Assembly (NCBI GenBank): GCA_010015675.1 | Contig: ML976982.1 | Coordinates: 269,328-333,327, forward strand | Length of the DNA stretch: 64,000 nucleotides | Direction: 5' to 3' | Source: Byssothecium circinans | Lineage: Eukaryota; Ascomycota; Dothideomycetes; Pleosporales; Massarinaceae | Part shown: positions 22,921 through 34,753 of the stretch, in pieces | Layout of the letters: each line of letters begins with the position of its first letter | Numbering within the stretch: position 1 is the stretch's first letter | Notes under the pieces: generated by a model | Database searches by the model: none | What the model saw: only the letters and a program-made list of their open reading frames with translations | Told to the model about the DNA's origin: nothing | Program-made: the position numbers and the translations under genes

Positions 22921-25367
22921 CTATGCGCTCGTGAATTCGCCATCATAGCGGTATTTTTGATCGGGAGATGTGTTTGTGTACATGCTCGTTTCATTTATAG
23001 TGCTCGGTGTGCCCATAATGTTTTCGATTGGCGTATTACTACTGTTGCTGCTCGAGGGCGATTCAGAGATCGTGAGCGTGCTGAAGATGCCCCTCATCTG
23101 GCGGAGGTCTTCAGACACCTGGTCCTTGGGCGTTGTTGTTCGTTCTCGAATAAAGTTCTTGATCGAGCGGATGACTGGAGGGCAGCCCTCATCGTTGGGT
23201 AACCACCAATCTGATTGTGGCACCCCCCACCCCTCGAGCATTTGGCTTCGGAGGATGCTGGGATAGATATAACTATATATTGGGTCAGATTCAAAGTCCA
23301 AGAGGCACGGAAAGGGGGATTGGAAATGAGATGATGAATACGCACCCTGCGCTTTCTATCCGGGCATACGTCCTGCGGCACCAGTTGCTGGTCTTGGGAT
23401 CTTTTGGTAGGAAAATCATGCCGATAGCGACAGTCGCCTGAGCTTCCAGCATCGCTCCGGGGGGCGCGCCGGGATATAGACGAATAGCTTCGAAGATCTG
23501 AGCTGTACGGAAAGCCTTGTCGATGACATGTGGTTCGAAAGGCTTGCGCATGGCCATTGAAATAGATACGTTGAACATAAAGATGATACCGTACATGTCG
23601 AGGAGGAGATAGTTCGACGTCCAATGCGACCCATCCCAGAGAATGTCGGGCTCGTATGGATTGACAATGTTGTCGGGCTCCGGGGTTCCTGGGAATCGTT
23701 TGACTTTCATCTTGGGGTTGAGGAGCTCGGGATCGATGTTCTTGTCGAGGTTGTTCACCATCTCTTCCAATTGTGGCAATCGCTGCATGAAAGCTTCGTC
23801 GCTCATCTGCCCCTTTCCTTTTCGTGAAAAGAAGTCATGTACATCCTTCGCAACGAGTCGTGAGTAAGCGAACCGTTCCTCGTACTTTAAATTCAGATCA
23901 TCCGGACCATCGCGGTTGCGTTGAACGTAATGCTCATGTACTGCAACGTACCAATCTCGACTCAAAGTCGCTTCTCCGCCCGATTGGAAGCCGACGAAGA
24001 GGTCGAATCGCACATACCACAATAGCACCTTGAGATGAAAGTTGGATTGCGTGATCGTCTTTGGCGTGTAAAGGCGAGTCAACATTTCATAGGCAGCCTT
24101 TTGATGGCCCATGAGGTTGACCCAGTCACCGAGAACTTCCTGAAGCTCTGGTCAGCGACTATTTCACCACATGGTGGAAGGTCTTACCTCAATAGCCGCA
24201 AGTTGAAGAACCGTCAAGAACGTTGCAAGGCCCTGCTTCTTGCTCTTTTGCATTGAAAGGAGCAGCCGAGTGACCGACTCGTTGTAATATCTCAGGAAGG
24301 TAGAGATGTGACCGTCCGGGTTTGATAGAGTGTGGAAGTAGGCAGCGTACCCTACCACAGCATATAGCAGTGGCTCGTACTTCAAGGCATGTTTAAGAAA
24401 GTCGGTTTTGAGGAAATCGCCGGTGTTCCGTTTCAGCGCATAGTGGTGATGTGACATGTTCTTGCTAAAATATTCGAGATAGAATTGGACGTCCTTCGGG
24501 AGGCTCGCTATCTGCCTCGTAATGGAGGAAGGGTTTGTGCTCGACTGGCTACTTTTTTGGGGGAGCGGTGGGCGAGTGACCGTGTTTGGTGTGGTTAGAG
24601 AGGCTTCTGTAGATGGCGTTGGACTGTGATCGAGCGTCAAAGCTGGAGTGTTGGATGTCTCCTGGTTCTCTTTCGGATCCGTCTCCATACCACTATCTTC
24701 ATCGTCATCGAGGATAGGCGGTAAGCGATCATTCCCTTCATCATGGGTGTCCTCTGGCGAGGATCCCTCCGCAGCAGATGATTTCCCGGCTTTTGAACCG
24801 CTTCTCCCACCCTTTTGATTGGATTGAGCATCAGGATAGATGCACTCGCGGCTTCCCTTGCGACATCCTAAATAATAGAGTGTCAGTGCCTGGATAGTAC
24901 GATTGCAGTGGTGAATACACTTACGTTCGCATACTGGATGTGTCTCATCGCACTGTTGATGAGATCAGCCGTCAGGCTCTCCCTAGCCATTCAAAACATT
25001 GAAATCTTACCTTCACTCTCCTCTGTCTGCATGTATAGCAGCCACTTCGGGTCCTCCGATGTTTGACTTGGTCACCCGGACCGGGACGACGTCTTACGCG
25101 CGCGTTGCCGCCTTGTGCTGGGTCCATCGCGCCGGGAACATCTTCATACTGTCCAATGTATGGTTGCTGTATGTGTTGGTCTGGATACGACACAAAAGGT
25201 CCGGGCATGCTGTGATAGACGGGGCTTTCTAGTACAGGGTGGACATAAGATCCGTCTGGCGCCATCATTGGAGGTACGTTGACCATGTTGGGGTTCGGGA
25301 CCATGTTGGGGTTGACATTGTAGTACTGTGGCGGAATATTCGTATTTGGAGGATAGTATCCAGACAT
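22921..25367 (-). CDS. Zn2Cys6 fungal transcription factor
   Basis: Five exons (25367-25011, 24952-24925, 24867-24188, 24139-23346, 23272-22921) join in phase to give 736 aa. An N-terminal Pro/Asn/Tyr-rich region precedes the zinc binuclear cluster at residues 110-137: Cys110, 113, 120, 127, 130 and 137 with the basic RQRRVK between the second and third. A 28-nt exon carries Cys120, Cys127 and most of the linker. An acidic Ser/Thr/Pro region follows (about 140-220), then a long helical part typical of fungal-specific regulators, ending in a Ser/Asn-rich tail. It should be a nuclear DNA-binding regulator. I do not recognise a specific regulator or pathway. The unusually long gene-free region upstream (to 30959) suggests complex regulation. 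Confidence 0.88.
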
Positions 25368-28300
25368 GATGCTATTGCTGCAGAAGAGGTACCGCGCGAC
25401 AGGACAGTCTGATGGTGACAAGAAGCTCACAGAAGTATAATCAACGTCATCCGTGCCCCCGAGGTCCAGGGATGGTGCAAGGATTCCAGGGCGATCGCAA
25501 GCGCTTTGATGACGGGGTCTGCACGACGGCGGCAGGGACGGGAACGCAGTCTTGTCCAGGCCGATTGAGAATAGCTTGGATGGTCCGACAACGACAAGGC
25601 GGTAATTGAGGACAGCGAGATGGAAAAGAGATGGTGAGGCTTGCGCGGAGGCCCTTGCTAGCTCCGACGAAGAGACCCCAGCCGGCTTTTAAACAGCAAC
25701 AGCTTGGAGTCTCGATGCTCACCGAGCAGCAAGGTGGTTTTGTGCCGCGACACAGAGGGCACCGATGAGGGCAGGTGAAGTGGCAGTCTGAAACTGGAGG
25801 GTGGTGCTATTGACGTTGAGCGACGCACAGCAGGACAGAGAGAGGTAGTGCGCGGGCTCCTGTGAGCTCCTGCTTGTGCCTGTGACGACAGCCATGTAGC
25901 TCTGTGAGAGACTTGGGGCGAGGGAGTGGCAATGCTGGTGTCCTCAGTCCGCGGCTAGGCGCAAAGTGTCCATCGACATGGGCAGGGAGAGTAAGCACCC
26001 CGGCGCCGCTATGCAAAGAAAAGGCCAGGCGGGCTGCGTGCTTCGACCTGTCCTGTCCTTGTCCACCTACGAGGCCGTGCACAGTGCTGGAGCCTCGATG
26101 CGGTCGAACATTTCCGCATCTAGCGTAGGACGCTGTTTGTACTTACGATACGACGTTCTTGGGGCGTTGATTCAAGCTGTTGATGGTTGCCTGTGTATAG
26201 TACCCTTTGTATGATGCCGCCACCGCTGGCAGAACGGGCCGGGGACACTGACACCTGCGCCTGCCGATGGTCGCAGCTGTCAACTGCTGCTTGCCGTGAC
26301 ATCTATTATGGTCTATGTACAGTACATGCATACGTGGGCTACATGGCTGCATGGGTATCGAACGTCGGCCATGATTCGCAGTTGACGTCTTGCCCTTCCC
26401 CTTCCCCTTCCCTTCATCTTCTTTACCTGAGCCTAAAAGAAGGATCGCCTTTGCAGCCATGTACTTACAGCGGGGCGAACCCTGTGAGATTGCAGCAGGA
26501 GGGCTCCTCGAGGCCGAGTTGCTGAGTCCAAGTGAGGGAGGTGGGGGACAGTGGACGAACTGTCAGCGGCTTGGACGCCACAGCCAGTCCCCTTACTCAA
26601 ACGGAGTCAAACCTGCGGGCAGGCGTCTGCAGGAAACTTTTGATATAGCCAAACACCTATGTCGTCTTCCGCCGTCTGCCCCGAAGCGGCGCGAGCCCCG
26701 ATGCACGATGCACGATGCAGTGCTATAATGCTATTGGGGCATCCCTTGACTTTCGAGCCCCATCATTGAGCAATGGTGCGTGGGCCGAAGCTTCTCTGAA
26801 TGATATTCCCCCCAACACGGCTAGCCCTTCTCCAAAATTAACCGCCGCCAGCGCTGCATACAGTATATCCAGCGCCATCACGCTAGTTGACGGTGATGAC
26901 AGCGCCGTTGGCGACAGAAGCAAATCCGCGCTGCATTCGACAAAAAGACGGCCTCTGATTGATGCTAGCCCGATGGGGCTTGCCGCACTGGGCCTGACGG
27001 CGACCGACTCAATGCCAGCCCAGCAGCACATCCCAGCATCCCGGCATCCCGGCAGTGTGGATGTCAGGACAGACGTGCGTATGCGTATCGCCCTCCCTCG
27101 ACGAAGCCACTCAGTGCGCACTGGGCAAGCCAGCGTGACTCAAAGGCCTTGAGATGCGTCTAATGGAAGCGGCAGGCTGGCCGTGAGCCAATCTAGTTGC
27201 GGAGAAAAGTGACAGGGCGCGCAGCACTGGGCGGCCAAGAAGACAGTGCTGCATTGCCATGAGCCGTTTCTAAGCAAAGTCGAGGGCAATGCCGTGTTTA
27301 TAGGCGCCCGGCGACGAAACGGCGGCGGATACCACTGCCGTCTGCGTTGGTAGAGTGTAGAGTGGAGGAGTCTATGTGGGGTCCCTAACGGGTTAGACCT
27401 TACAGATGCTATTATTGCACTGTTCGTTTTCAATATTTGATCGGTGTCAGAGCTAAGGTAGCGTTTGCAGAATCTGTACGTCATCATGGTACCTGGGAGT
27501 AAGTATCCACAGCCAATCCGTGCCAATTCCAGCCATCTTGAGCTCTCGTATCTGTCCGTATCTGATTCCTCCAGGATCATGGTGCGGGAGACGGCGGAAA
27601 CATTGAATACCATTTCCGTCCATCGATTGGAACACGAAGCTACCCACACAGTTCAAGTTACTCCGCCGCGCGGGCCGCGGGGCGTATGCTGTTGGTTTGC
27701 TTGATAACACTATTCAACGCCATAACGTATCTGGCGAAGGTACTACGGTGTTACCGGCGCTGTGGACCTTCGGCTGTCCACGTGCCTGGCAAGCTTAAAC
27801 CCTGCTGTGGCAGCATCTTGGTAAGACGCGGGCGATCGCAGTTGAAACATAGGACTGGCGTTGAAACTGAAACTCCCCTTCCCTACTGTGTGTGTGACCA
27901 TGAGCGCCATCGTTGTGCTGTGCGGTCACGAACAACACCTCACTCTGTGTTCACCGAATGTCTATCTGTAACTGTTGCGTGAGTGGTTTCGTCCAGACTT
28001 CATTTCCCTTCTGCGGCATTGACATCAATGACAAATGTCTGGGGTGGCTTCGTCGTTAGACGAAAGAAATCATGGCCGAAACGCCCAACATGCAGCATGG
28101 CTCTAATGCAAATCACCGTCTAGCAGCCAATCAAATCGAGTCAATCTCCACGAGCCTACCGCTTTCGGCAATCTGTGTTCACATCTTGGCAGATTAACCC
28201 AACCTCAGTTCCTGCGATATCATGCCTTCATTCCCTTCCCTCCCCAGGACTCGGCATTCGTCAGATCTGACTCGCACAGCATTAATGTACATTTGCGTCC

Positions 28301-30959
28301 TCACTCTGCCTTCGTGTTTCCGTGTCGGACAGAGGCACGGCATACCAGATGATCACCACCATCGACGGCGCCAGGACCAGCCAGCGGACCAGGCATGAAC
28401 GCCGCATTGTGCCAATGTCCATGTCAAAATTGCCAACAGCGAATCGGTAAAGAACCTAATCAAACGCTCCTGATCCACCACAGTGGAGTTGGACTGTGTC
28501 TCCGTGCAACGGCTTCCTGCGCTCCGTCCGCCATCTTGAACGTTGGTGATGGTGGAGACCAAGGTAAGAATTTGGAAGGAGCATGGGGTGCTGACCAATC
28601 GGACGGCAACCTCTCCGACGACTATCGTCCTCAGAGTCAGGTCAAGGTCGCAGAATACTTATCGCCAGTCATGCTCATCATCCGCAATTCCGAGGTCGTG
28701 CTCGAATCTCGATCATCTTTTGCGCCTGGTAATCTTCACTTGGCCCCGCCCGGCGATGCCCTGCTCCGTCTTTCTTTGCATCGGGCGGCGTCTGCGACTT
28801 GCTGAATATGTAGGCGTTATATGGGAGTGTTGTGCTCCAGCGGAAGAATTCTGTCGTCGTAACATCCGTGAACGGCGACGAAAATGAGAATATCGTCGTG
28901 GCTTTACGAGAAAAGAGGAGGATTCGTATGCCGGTTCTTCAACCGCATGTGGACTTTACCCAGGTCCACACCATTGGAAGCACTCCCCCGCCCACCTCGT
29001 CTCCAACAAGCAACAAGACCGCTGGACCTGAATTACAGACTCCCAGCCTCCTCTTCACCGCAGCAGTCTCACGCCATTCCACTTGAAGCGCAATATGTGC
29101 GCGCCGTGCAGACCCAGAAATATATCAGATCCTCAGCAAAGACCCGCACAAGCACGTGCACTCTGCAGGCCTTCACCGTCCACGACCTCCCCTGAAGTCC
29201 CTCCCGACTCCCGCGCGCCATCCCCAGTCCTTCCTTTTCCAAGCTCAGAAAGCCACCTTCTAATCCCAGCAGCCCACCAGAACACGCCTAGAAGCCATAA
29301 ACCCCAGCCCAAAGCTTCTGGGCGACTGCCTCTTCGAGAAAGTTATCGTATAGCTATATACACCTCAAATATTGGATCGTGTTGACCAAATTCACCGCTT
29401 ATTTACTTCTTCCTTCGCTGGCCGAGTTCAATGGGGTCGCTATTGCCTGCGTTCGCTGTTAACATGTGTGCAAGTGCAGAAGATTAGCAATGTCGATGCG
29501 CTACGGCCAAGTGGGTAACGTGATGCTAGGCTGCTCGCCTTTCCCGGCGCCTTGGAACCCCTGGGCAGGCGAAAAGGGCGAACGGCACGGCAGAAGCCTA
29601 AGAACATGCAGCCTGGCTGCAACGTCCGTCCATCGTCCGGAGTCGTGCTCCTCGCGGGAGCAGGGCCGGATGGTGCGTGATGGAAACATAATAGTGTGAT
29701 GGGGCCCGGTGGCAGGCAGGATACGAGATGCCAATAGGGGATTTCCCGGAAGGGAAGAGGGCGGCTGACCGATCATGATACCTTTTCTTCTTCTTCAAGG
29801 ATGCGATGAGTTAAGATAGTCAGATAGTGTGGGTGAGCAGGAGTTGAATGACAGGACAACCTTGTGGCGGGCAAAACACAGCAAGGGAAGAAAATGCGAT
29901 AGGTGTCTGTAGCGCGTACTTGTACCTATTTCTGGTACGAGGATGTAATTTGTTTCGATCCACATAACAGCCTTAGAGAATAGCAGATCTGGTATATCTA
30001 CAAAAGACCGAGACCGGTGCTCGTGGTGAGTTCTGCCTAATCGGTGTATAGTATTGATTTCCATATAGATTCCCGGACTAGGATCCATAGCAACACGGTT
30101 CCGTAAGGGGAAATTCCCGCGAGCTATGATGGCTTATGTGTGTGATATCGATGAGTTGTAGTCAAGCATAAGATTGTGATTCGCGCAGGCGTGCTAGAAT
30201 TCCTCATAAAGATTTTTCAGGGAAGATGGATGGGGAAAAAAGGTTATTGGGTCGATTAAGTGAAGTTTTTCGTCGCATTTCAAATTGACATCGTGTGTGG
30301 TTGGTGCTGGAGGGGGAACGAGTGCTTCCCATGTTGAGGTCTATTGATGGAGATCAAGAGATAGAGATAAGACTTTGAGCAGGGCGTTTATTCTGTGGGT
30401 ATTCAATGAATGAAAATGGAACATCTCAAGGCCATGGCTTAGCTTGATACTCTAGTGCACCGGGCTACCTCCCGTCTCATTACAGCAACAGCCATAGACG
30501 GCCATGCGCTCGCTCACTTCACAATGTCCACAAATGATACAAAACACCGAGACATCAAGAAGAAAAGAAATTGGCAGAGAAAAGGAGACTCGTTACTCGT
30601 CAAAATGACCCATGCCGCATACATACATACATCCATGCCTGGTTCCAAAAAGTTTCCGCCAGATATCTCAATAGATCAAATCAATGAATGAGCCAACCAC
30701 TCCCTTCCACTCTACGCCGCAAAGCATCGTGTAGATACTGAAACGTTCTCAATCTGCCCCGGAAATGCCTTACGATCCCTAGAACCCCCATGGGTATGTA
30801 TGCCCCTGAGCCGCCCCGTGAACGCCGAACGCTGCAAAATGGGATAAAATCATGATGGATGAGGTATCGCGGACAGAAGTCCATGTAACGAGAGGATAAA
30901 GGCGCTATTATAAGGAAAAGGGTCATCACGATTTGAGCTCCCGAATAACTCTGACATGA
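25368..30959. other. 5.6-kb gene desert upstream of the Zn2Cys6 gene
   Basis: No frame here shows a domain, signal peptide or joinable exons. Features seen: a CCTTCCCCTTCCCC-type run at 26394-26412, short frames over 26715-27152 on both strands, ACAT microsatellite bits near 30618-30632. It lies between the starts of the Zn2Cys6 gene and the 3' end of the RING gene. It may hold long promoter or untranslated leader sequence, or unannotated non-coding RNA. Confidence 0.5.
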
Positions 30960-33170
30960 TCAAGCAACGGCCGAGTTTGCGCCCTCGACAGCATCTAGAT
31001 CGGTATCAAAATTAGTGACTGTGAGGGAGGGTGCAGGCTCTTTTTCTTCCACACCCTGACTTCTGCAGAGCGGGCAAGAGTTGCGACCAGTAGTCAGCCA
31101 CTAGGATAGTTAGCATTTCTTGGAGCAAAGACGGGATCCTTCACGTACCTGGTCGATGCAAGTCCTGTGGAATATGTGCCCACAATTCACAAGTCTCCGA
31201 GTCGCTTCATCAATCTCGAAATCCGCTAAGCACACTAGGCAGCGCGCAGCTGTGGGGAGAATCACAATTTCATTGGTATTTTCGACGGCCTGAGCTACCA
31301 AGATGCCTGCCTGGCTGATGATCCTAAACAAGCCAGGAGCAGCAGCTACATCTTCCTCGCTAGCGACTGGTGGTTTTGCGGGGCCGAGAAGACTTGAGAG
31401 GAGCAGCATATCCTCATAGGTTGGCGATTCGGTGAAGAGGCTTGGTGTTGTAACAATCGGATGGTTCTCTGGATAACTACCGCCGAGAACATAGATGATC
31501 CAACTTCTTGAGCTCTCGCCGGGGTTGGTGTCTGGTTCTACCACGCCATTCCTGCGCGAAGAACCAGAGCCGAATCTCGTTGGAAAGTCGGAGTCACTCA
31601 GTCGACGTTGTCTGGGCGTACGTTGATGCGTCGGAGGTTCCTCGACGGTCGGTTCTAGGTTGGCTCCAGCCGCCCTTCGTATGAAGCTTCCACGGCGCGA
31701 GGGACTAGAAGATGGAACTGTAGGAGAGGGTGGTGTAGGTAGGGATGGCGTCGTTGCACCAGACGACACGGCGGAGAGTCCCGAGCTGGCCGGTGTAGAA
31801 GGCGGGGGAAGAGGACCTGACGGCGAGTCGGCGAAGGTAGACCAAGGGCGCCGTCGGTCGTGGGAACGCCAGTGTCTTTGACTGTCGTAGCTAGATGAGG
31901 GGTTGTTCATGCCACCTATCGAGGCGCGCCGTCGATGACTGAACCTTGTGCCATTCTGCGGCTGACGCAGCATGCCGTCCATACCATCGTCGCCTGGTGT
32001 GGCAACGTTCGGGGGAAAGGTCGACAGCGCATCAAGGAATGGAGGGATGTTATCCTCCCGCTCGTTGCCGCTACCTGGATTGATAGATCTAATCCCCACA
32101 ATGATGATGGGTACCATTCTACCATCCTCCTCACCGTCCCTACTTCCACTTGGTGTAAGCTCGCCACCTGTACTGGCCTCATTCCGTCGACCGGCGGCAG
32201 AAGAGCCAAATCTAAACATCCTGAAGAAATTCAGCGGCGTAGTGTGACTGCCTGGGGTATCGATTCCGTCATCGCTGCTGTTCCCACTCTGCCTCAACGC
32301 AGATGCAATCCTGCCATTTTGGAGTGCCTGCAAGAAGCTGTCAAAAGTGCCATCTTCGCCGTCTCCTGCAATGCTCCGTGCCTCTGAAACCGCTTGGTGG
32401 TCCTCGCCCACCAGTGAGGCTGCAGTCGCTGCAGCTGCCACGGACAGGAGCCTCGAAAGCAGGACGGCTTGATCTTCCTCTCGTCGCGGAGGTGTGCCCC
32501 GGCGGCGGCGGAACGAGTTCGTCATACTGCGGAGACTTCTGTCTGGTCGGAACGCCGGTATCATGGACGAAGCCCTCCCATCCCGTCTCCCCGAGCCTGG
32601 CCGCGGCGGCTGCGAGCTCAGTGCGTCATATCGCGCATTATTCGGTAGCTCGTCGAAGTCGAGGTCGAGGTCGGGCACCCGCAGCCTCGGCAGATACTGG
32701 CTCTGGCTACGCTCGTATCCTGTACTCGTTGTGTGGCGGAGGGTGGAGCGTGAGGTGGTGGTGGCGACGGCGGCAGAGGTCGCGGAGGAGGAAGTATGCC
32801 TGGTAGGCTCTGTGTCTCTAGATCTACTGGAAATGCGTCGGTGTAAGAGGCCGGGGAGGGAGGAGATGGAGGTGCGGGCGCGAGTGATGCGAGAGCGGCG
32901 GTTCAGCGTTACCGCCCCAGGTGGACCAGCATCTGAGCGCTCTTGGGGCGTGGGCATAACGTTGAAAGGGTTAAGGAACCGTTGCGATAGAGGCCGTGTG
33001 GAGGAGAGCGGCAGCTGCACCATCTCTGGTAGGCTGTCATGTTGCGGCTGCGGTTGCGGTTGCGGTTGCGGCGGTGGAGCCAGCGAAGGCGCCCATGATC
33101 GCGGGCGCAGTCTGCTACGGGGACGGGGACAGGGACGCTGTTCTGGCGCCCTCGAGTTGGCCTGGCCCAT
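30960..33170 (-). CDS. RING-H2 finger protein (putative E3 ubiquitin ligase)
   Basis: Exons 33170-31149 and 31100-30960 join in phase 0 to give 720 aa. Nearly all of the protein is low-complexity, rich in Ser, Arg, Pro and Gly, including a Pro-Gln repeat (PQPQPQPQ) at the N-terminus. The only clear domain is a C-terminal RING-H2 finger: Cys644, Cys647, Cys663, His665, His668, Cys671, Cys683 and Cys686. The single intron cuts the finger after Cys671, so the CPLC half is in the small exon; the unspliced frame would lose it. RING-H2 proteins recruit E2 enzymes. No membrane segment is evident, but the N-terminal MGQANS resembles an N-myristoylation start (inference). Substrates are unknown. Confidence 0.85.
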
Positions 33171-33478
33171 ACCTAAGAGCCGACCAGCTGCAAAGGCGAG
33201 CGCCGTGGAGAAGAATAGGGTGTAGAGGGCGGTTGCGAAGCGGGTATCTGGGCCTTACGCAGGAAGTGTAGTGCAGTGATGTCGGAAAGCCAAGGTTGAT
33301 TAGTCACCGCATCTCACTCACCGTTCCAGCGTCATCACTCGTGGATCGGCAACTTCAAACTTTAATATTGCGACCACAGATCTCCTGCACTTACCTAACA
33401 AGAACAGACTTCGAGGGTCGCCAGTCGGAGAAAATGGAGTTTCTTACCGCCAGGTTGCGCATTCGGTAACACGCAAAC
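33171..33478. promoter_or_regulatory. Bidirectional promoter, RING-H2 gene and rrn11
   Basis: The two start codons stand only 308 bp apart on opposite strands, so both promoters and leaders must share this spacer. No strong TATA box is visible, as is common for constitutive fungal genes. Confidence 0.6.
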
Positions 33479-34753
33479 ATGCAGCACTTTGCCAGCCAGC
33501 TGCGGCCGGGGCAGCAAACGACTCGCTCTCTACGCACAAGCCAGTACAGGCCGCTCCAGAAACGAAAACGTGGCGGCGACAGCGAGGAGCCGTCCGACCA
33601 TCTGCTTGATGACGCAAATTCCACAGATTCAGCCGCTCCCAGTGGAGCAGATAATGAGTCTAGAGTCCCTCCGGCGCCCTTTCCTCATGCTGCCCCCAAA
33701 CCATGGAGCAAAGTCCCTCGCAATCCCGAGATCCAAGAACGCATTGCCAGCTTGGAGCCCGCCGTGTACGCTGCCGATGCAACGTCGAAAAACGACGCGA
33801 TCGGCGGGAAGAGAACGACGCCGCCATCACGGAAAACTCATCTTAATGTCTTAAACACCGTCATGCACCGCTGTCTTCTCGAGGGAGATTACGATCGCGC
33901 AGCACGAGCGTGGGGCTTGATTCTAAGATCCCAAGTGTCTGGCAGTACGCATATTGACCCGCGAAATCATGCGCGATGGGGCTTGGGTGCAGAGCTTTTG
34001 CTTCGTCCAAAGTCCCGATCGAGATCCAATCAAAACGACCATGAAAGCGATTTCGAGGATGATGCATCTGACCTGTCATATCGCGCAAAGGAGAGCGAAA
34101 CTTACTCAAGAGAAGGATTTGACCTTGCGCGGAACTACTATGAGCGCTTCGTCGTCCAATACTACTATCAAAGAAACCTTCCAAATGCAGTGGATAGTCG
34201 AGTGTTCTATCCCGCCCTCTTTACAGTCTGGATACGTGACATCCTGGACCAGAGCCAACGGGCGCGAAAACAGTACCGGAAAGAACTTGGACGCCTGGCT
34301 TCTTCAGATGCGGATTCACATGATGACTCGGAACTAACACCAGAGGCTCGTGCGCGCGAGGCAGCGATTCGGGCAGAAGAGCTCTCCAGTGCGAGGCAGC
34401 TTTGCGAGAAGCTCGACTCCGAATTGAGGGTACCCCCATATGACAAGCTTCCAGGCTTGTTAAGTCTGCGCGGAAACGTTGGTCTGTGGATCAGTGATCT
34501 CCTTGTACGCACAAGCGAGACGGAAAGCGATGAGGACGGCAATGTGGACAATTCCGACTATGATCATAGTCTATACGACACAGAAATGTCCAAGTCAGAG
34601 AAGTATGCGCAGAGCCTTGAGGAGCTATCGAACGCGTTGGAGTACTTTGTAAGAGCAGAGGAAAATGGCGTGGAGAATATGGCTGCCGCAAAGTCCAGTA
34701 TTGAGATCAAGATGAAGGATGTCACGAAGCAAATGGCGAAACTTGGAGGATGA
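33479..34753 (+). CDS. rrn11: RNA polymerase I initiation factor Rrn11-like
   Basis: A single exon of 424 aa. After a disordered, basic N-terminus (1-120) comes the conserved block THLNVLNTVMHRCLLEGDYDRAARAWGLILR (about 122-152), then a helical repeat region with ARNYYERFVVQYYYQRN and RVFYPALFTVWI, as in the fungal Rrn11 family. Rrn11 is a subunit of the core factor that recruits RNA polymerase I to rDNA promoters in the nucleolus. The middle has acidic insertions (around 185-205 and 285-300). The C-terminus is a Lys/Glu-rich helix. The call rests on the conserved TPR-like block and length. Confidence 0.75.
   Translation: MQHFASQLRPGQQTTRSLRTSQYRPLQKRKRGGDSEEPSDHLLDDANSTDSAAPSGADNESRVPPAPFPHAAPKPWSKVPRNPEIQERIASLEPAVYAADATSKNDAIGGKRTTPPSRKTHLNVLNTVMHRCLLEGDYDRAARAWGLILRSQVSGSTHIDPRNHARWGLGAELLLRPKSRSRSNQNDHESDFEDDASDLSYRAKESETYSREGFDLARNYYERFVVQYYYQRNLPNAVDSRVFYPALFTVWIRDILDQSQRARKQYRKELGRLASSDADSHDDSELTPEARAREAAIRAEELSSARQLCEKLDSELRVPPYDKLPGLLSLRGNVGLWISDLLVRTSETESDEDGNVDNSDYDHSLYDTEMSKSEKYAQSLEELSNALEYFVRAEENGVENMAAAKSSIEIKMKDVTKQMAKLGG

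Noticed and set aside
31935..33225. Long plus-strand frames opposite the RING gene
   Set aside because: They are mirror frames of the GC-rich, low-complexity RING coding sequence.
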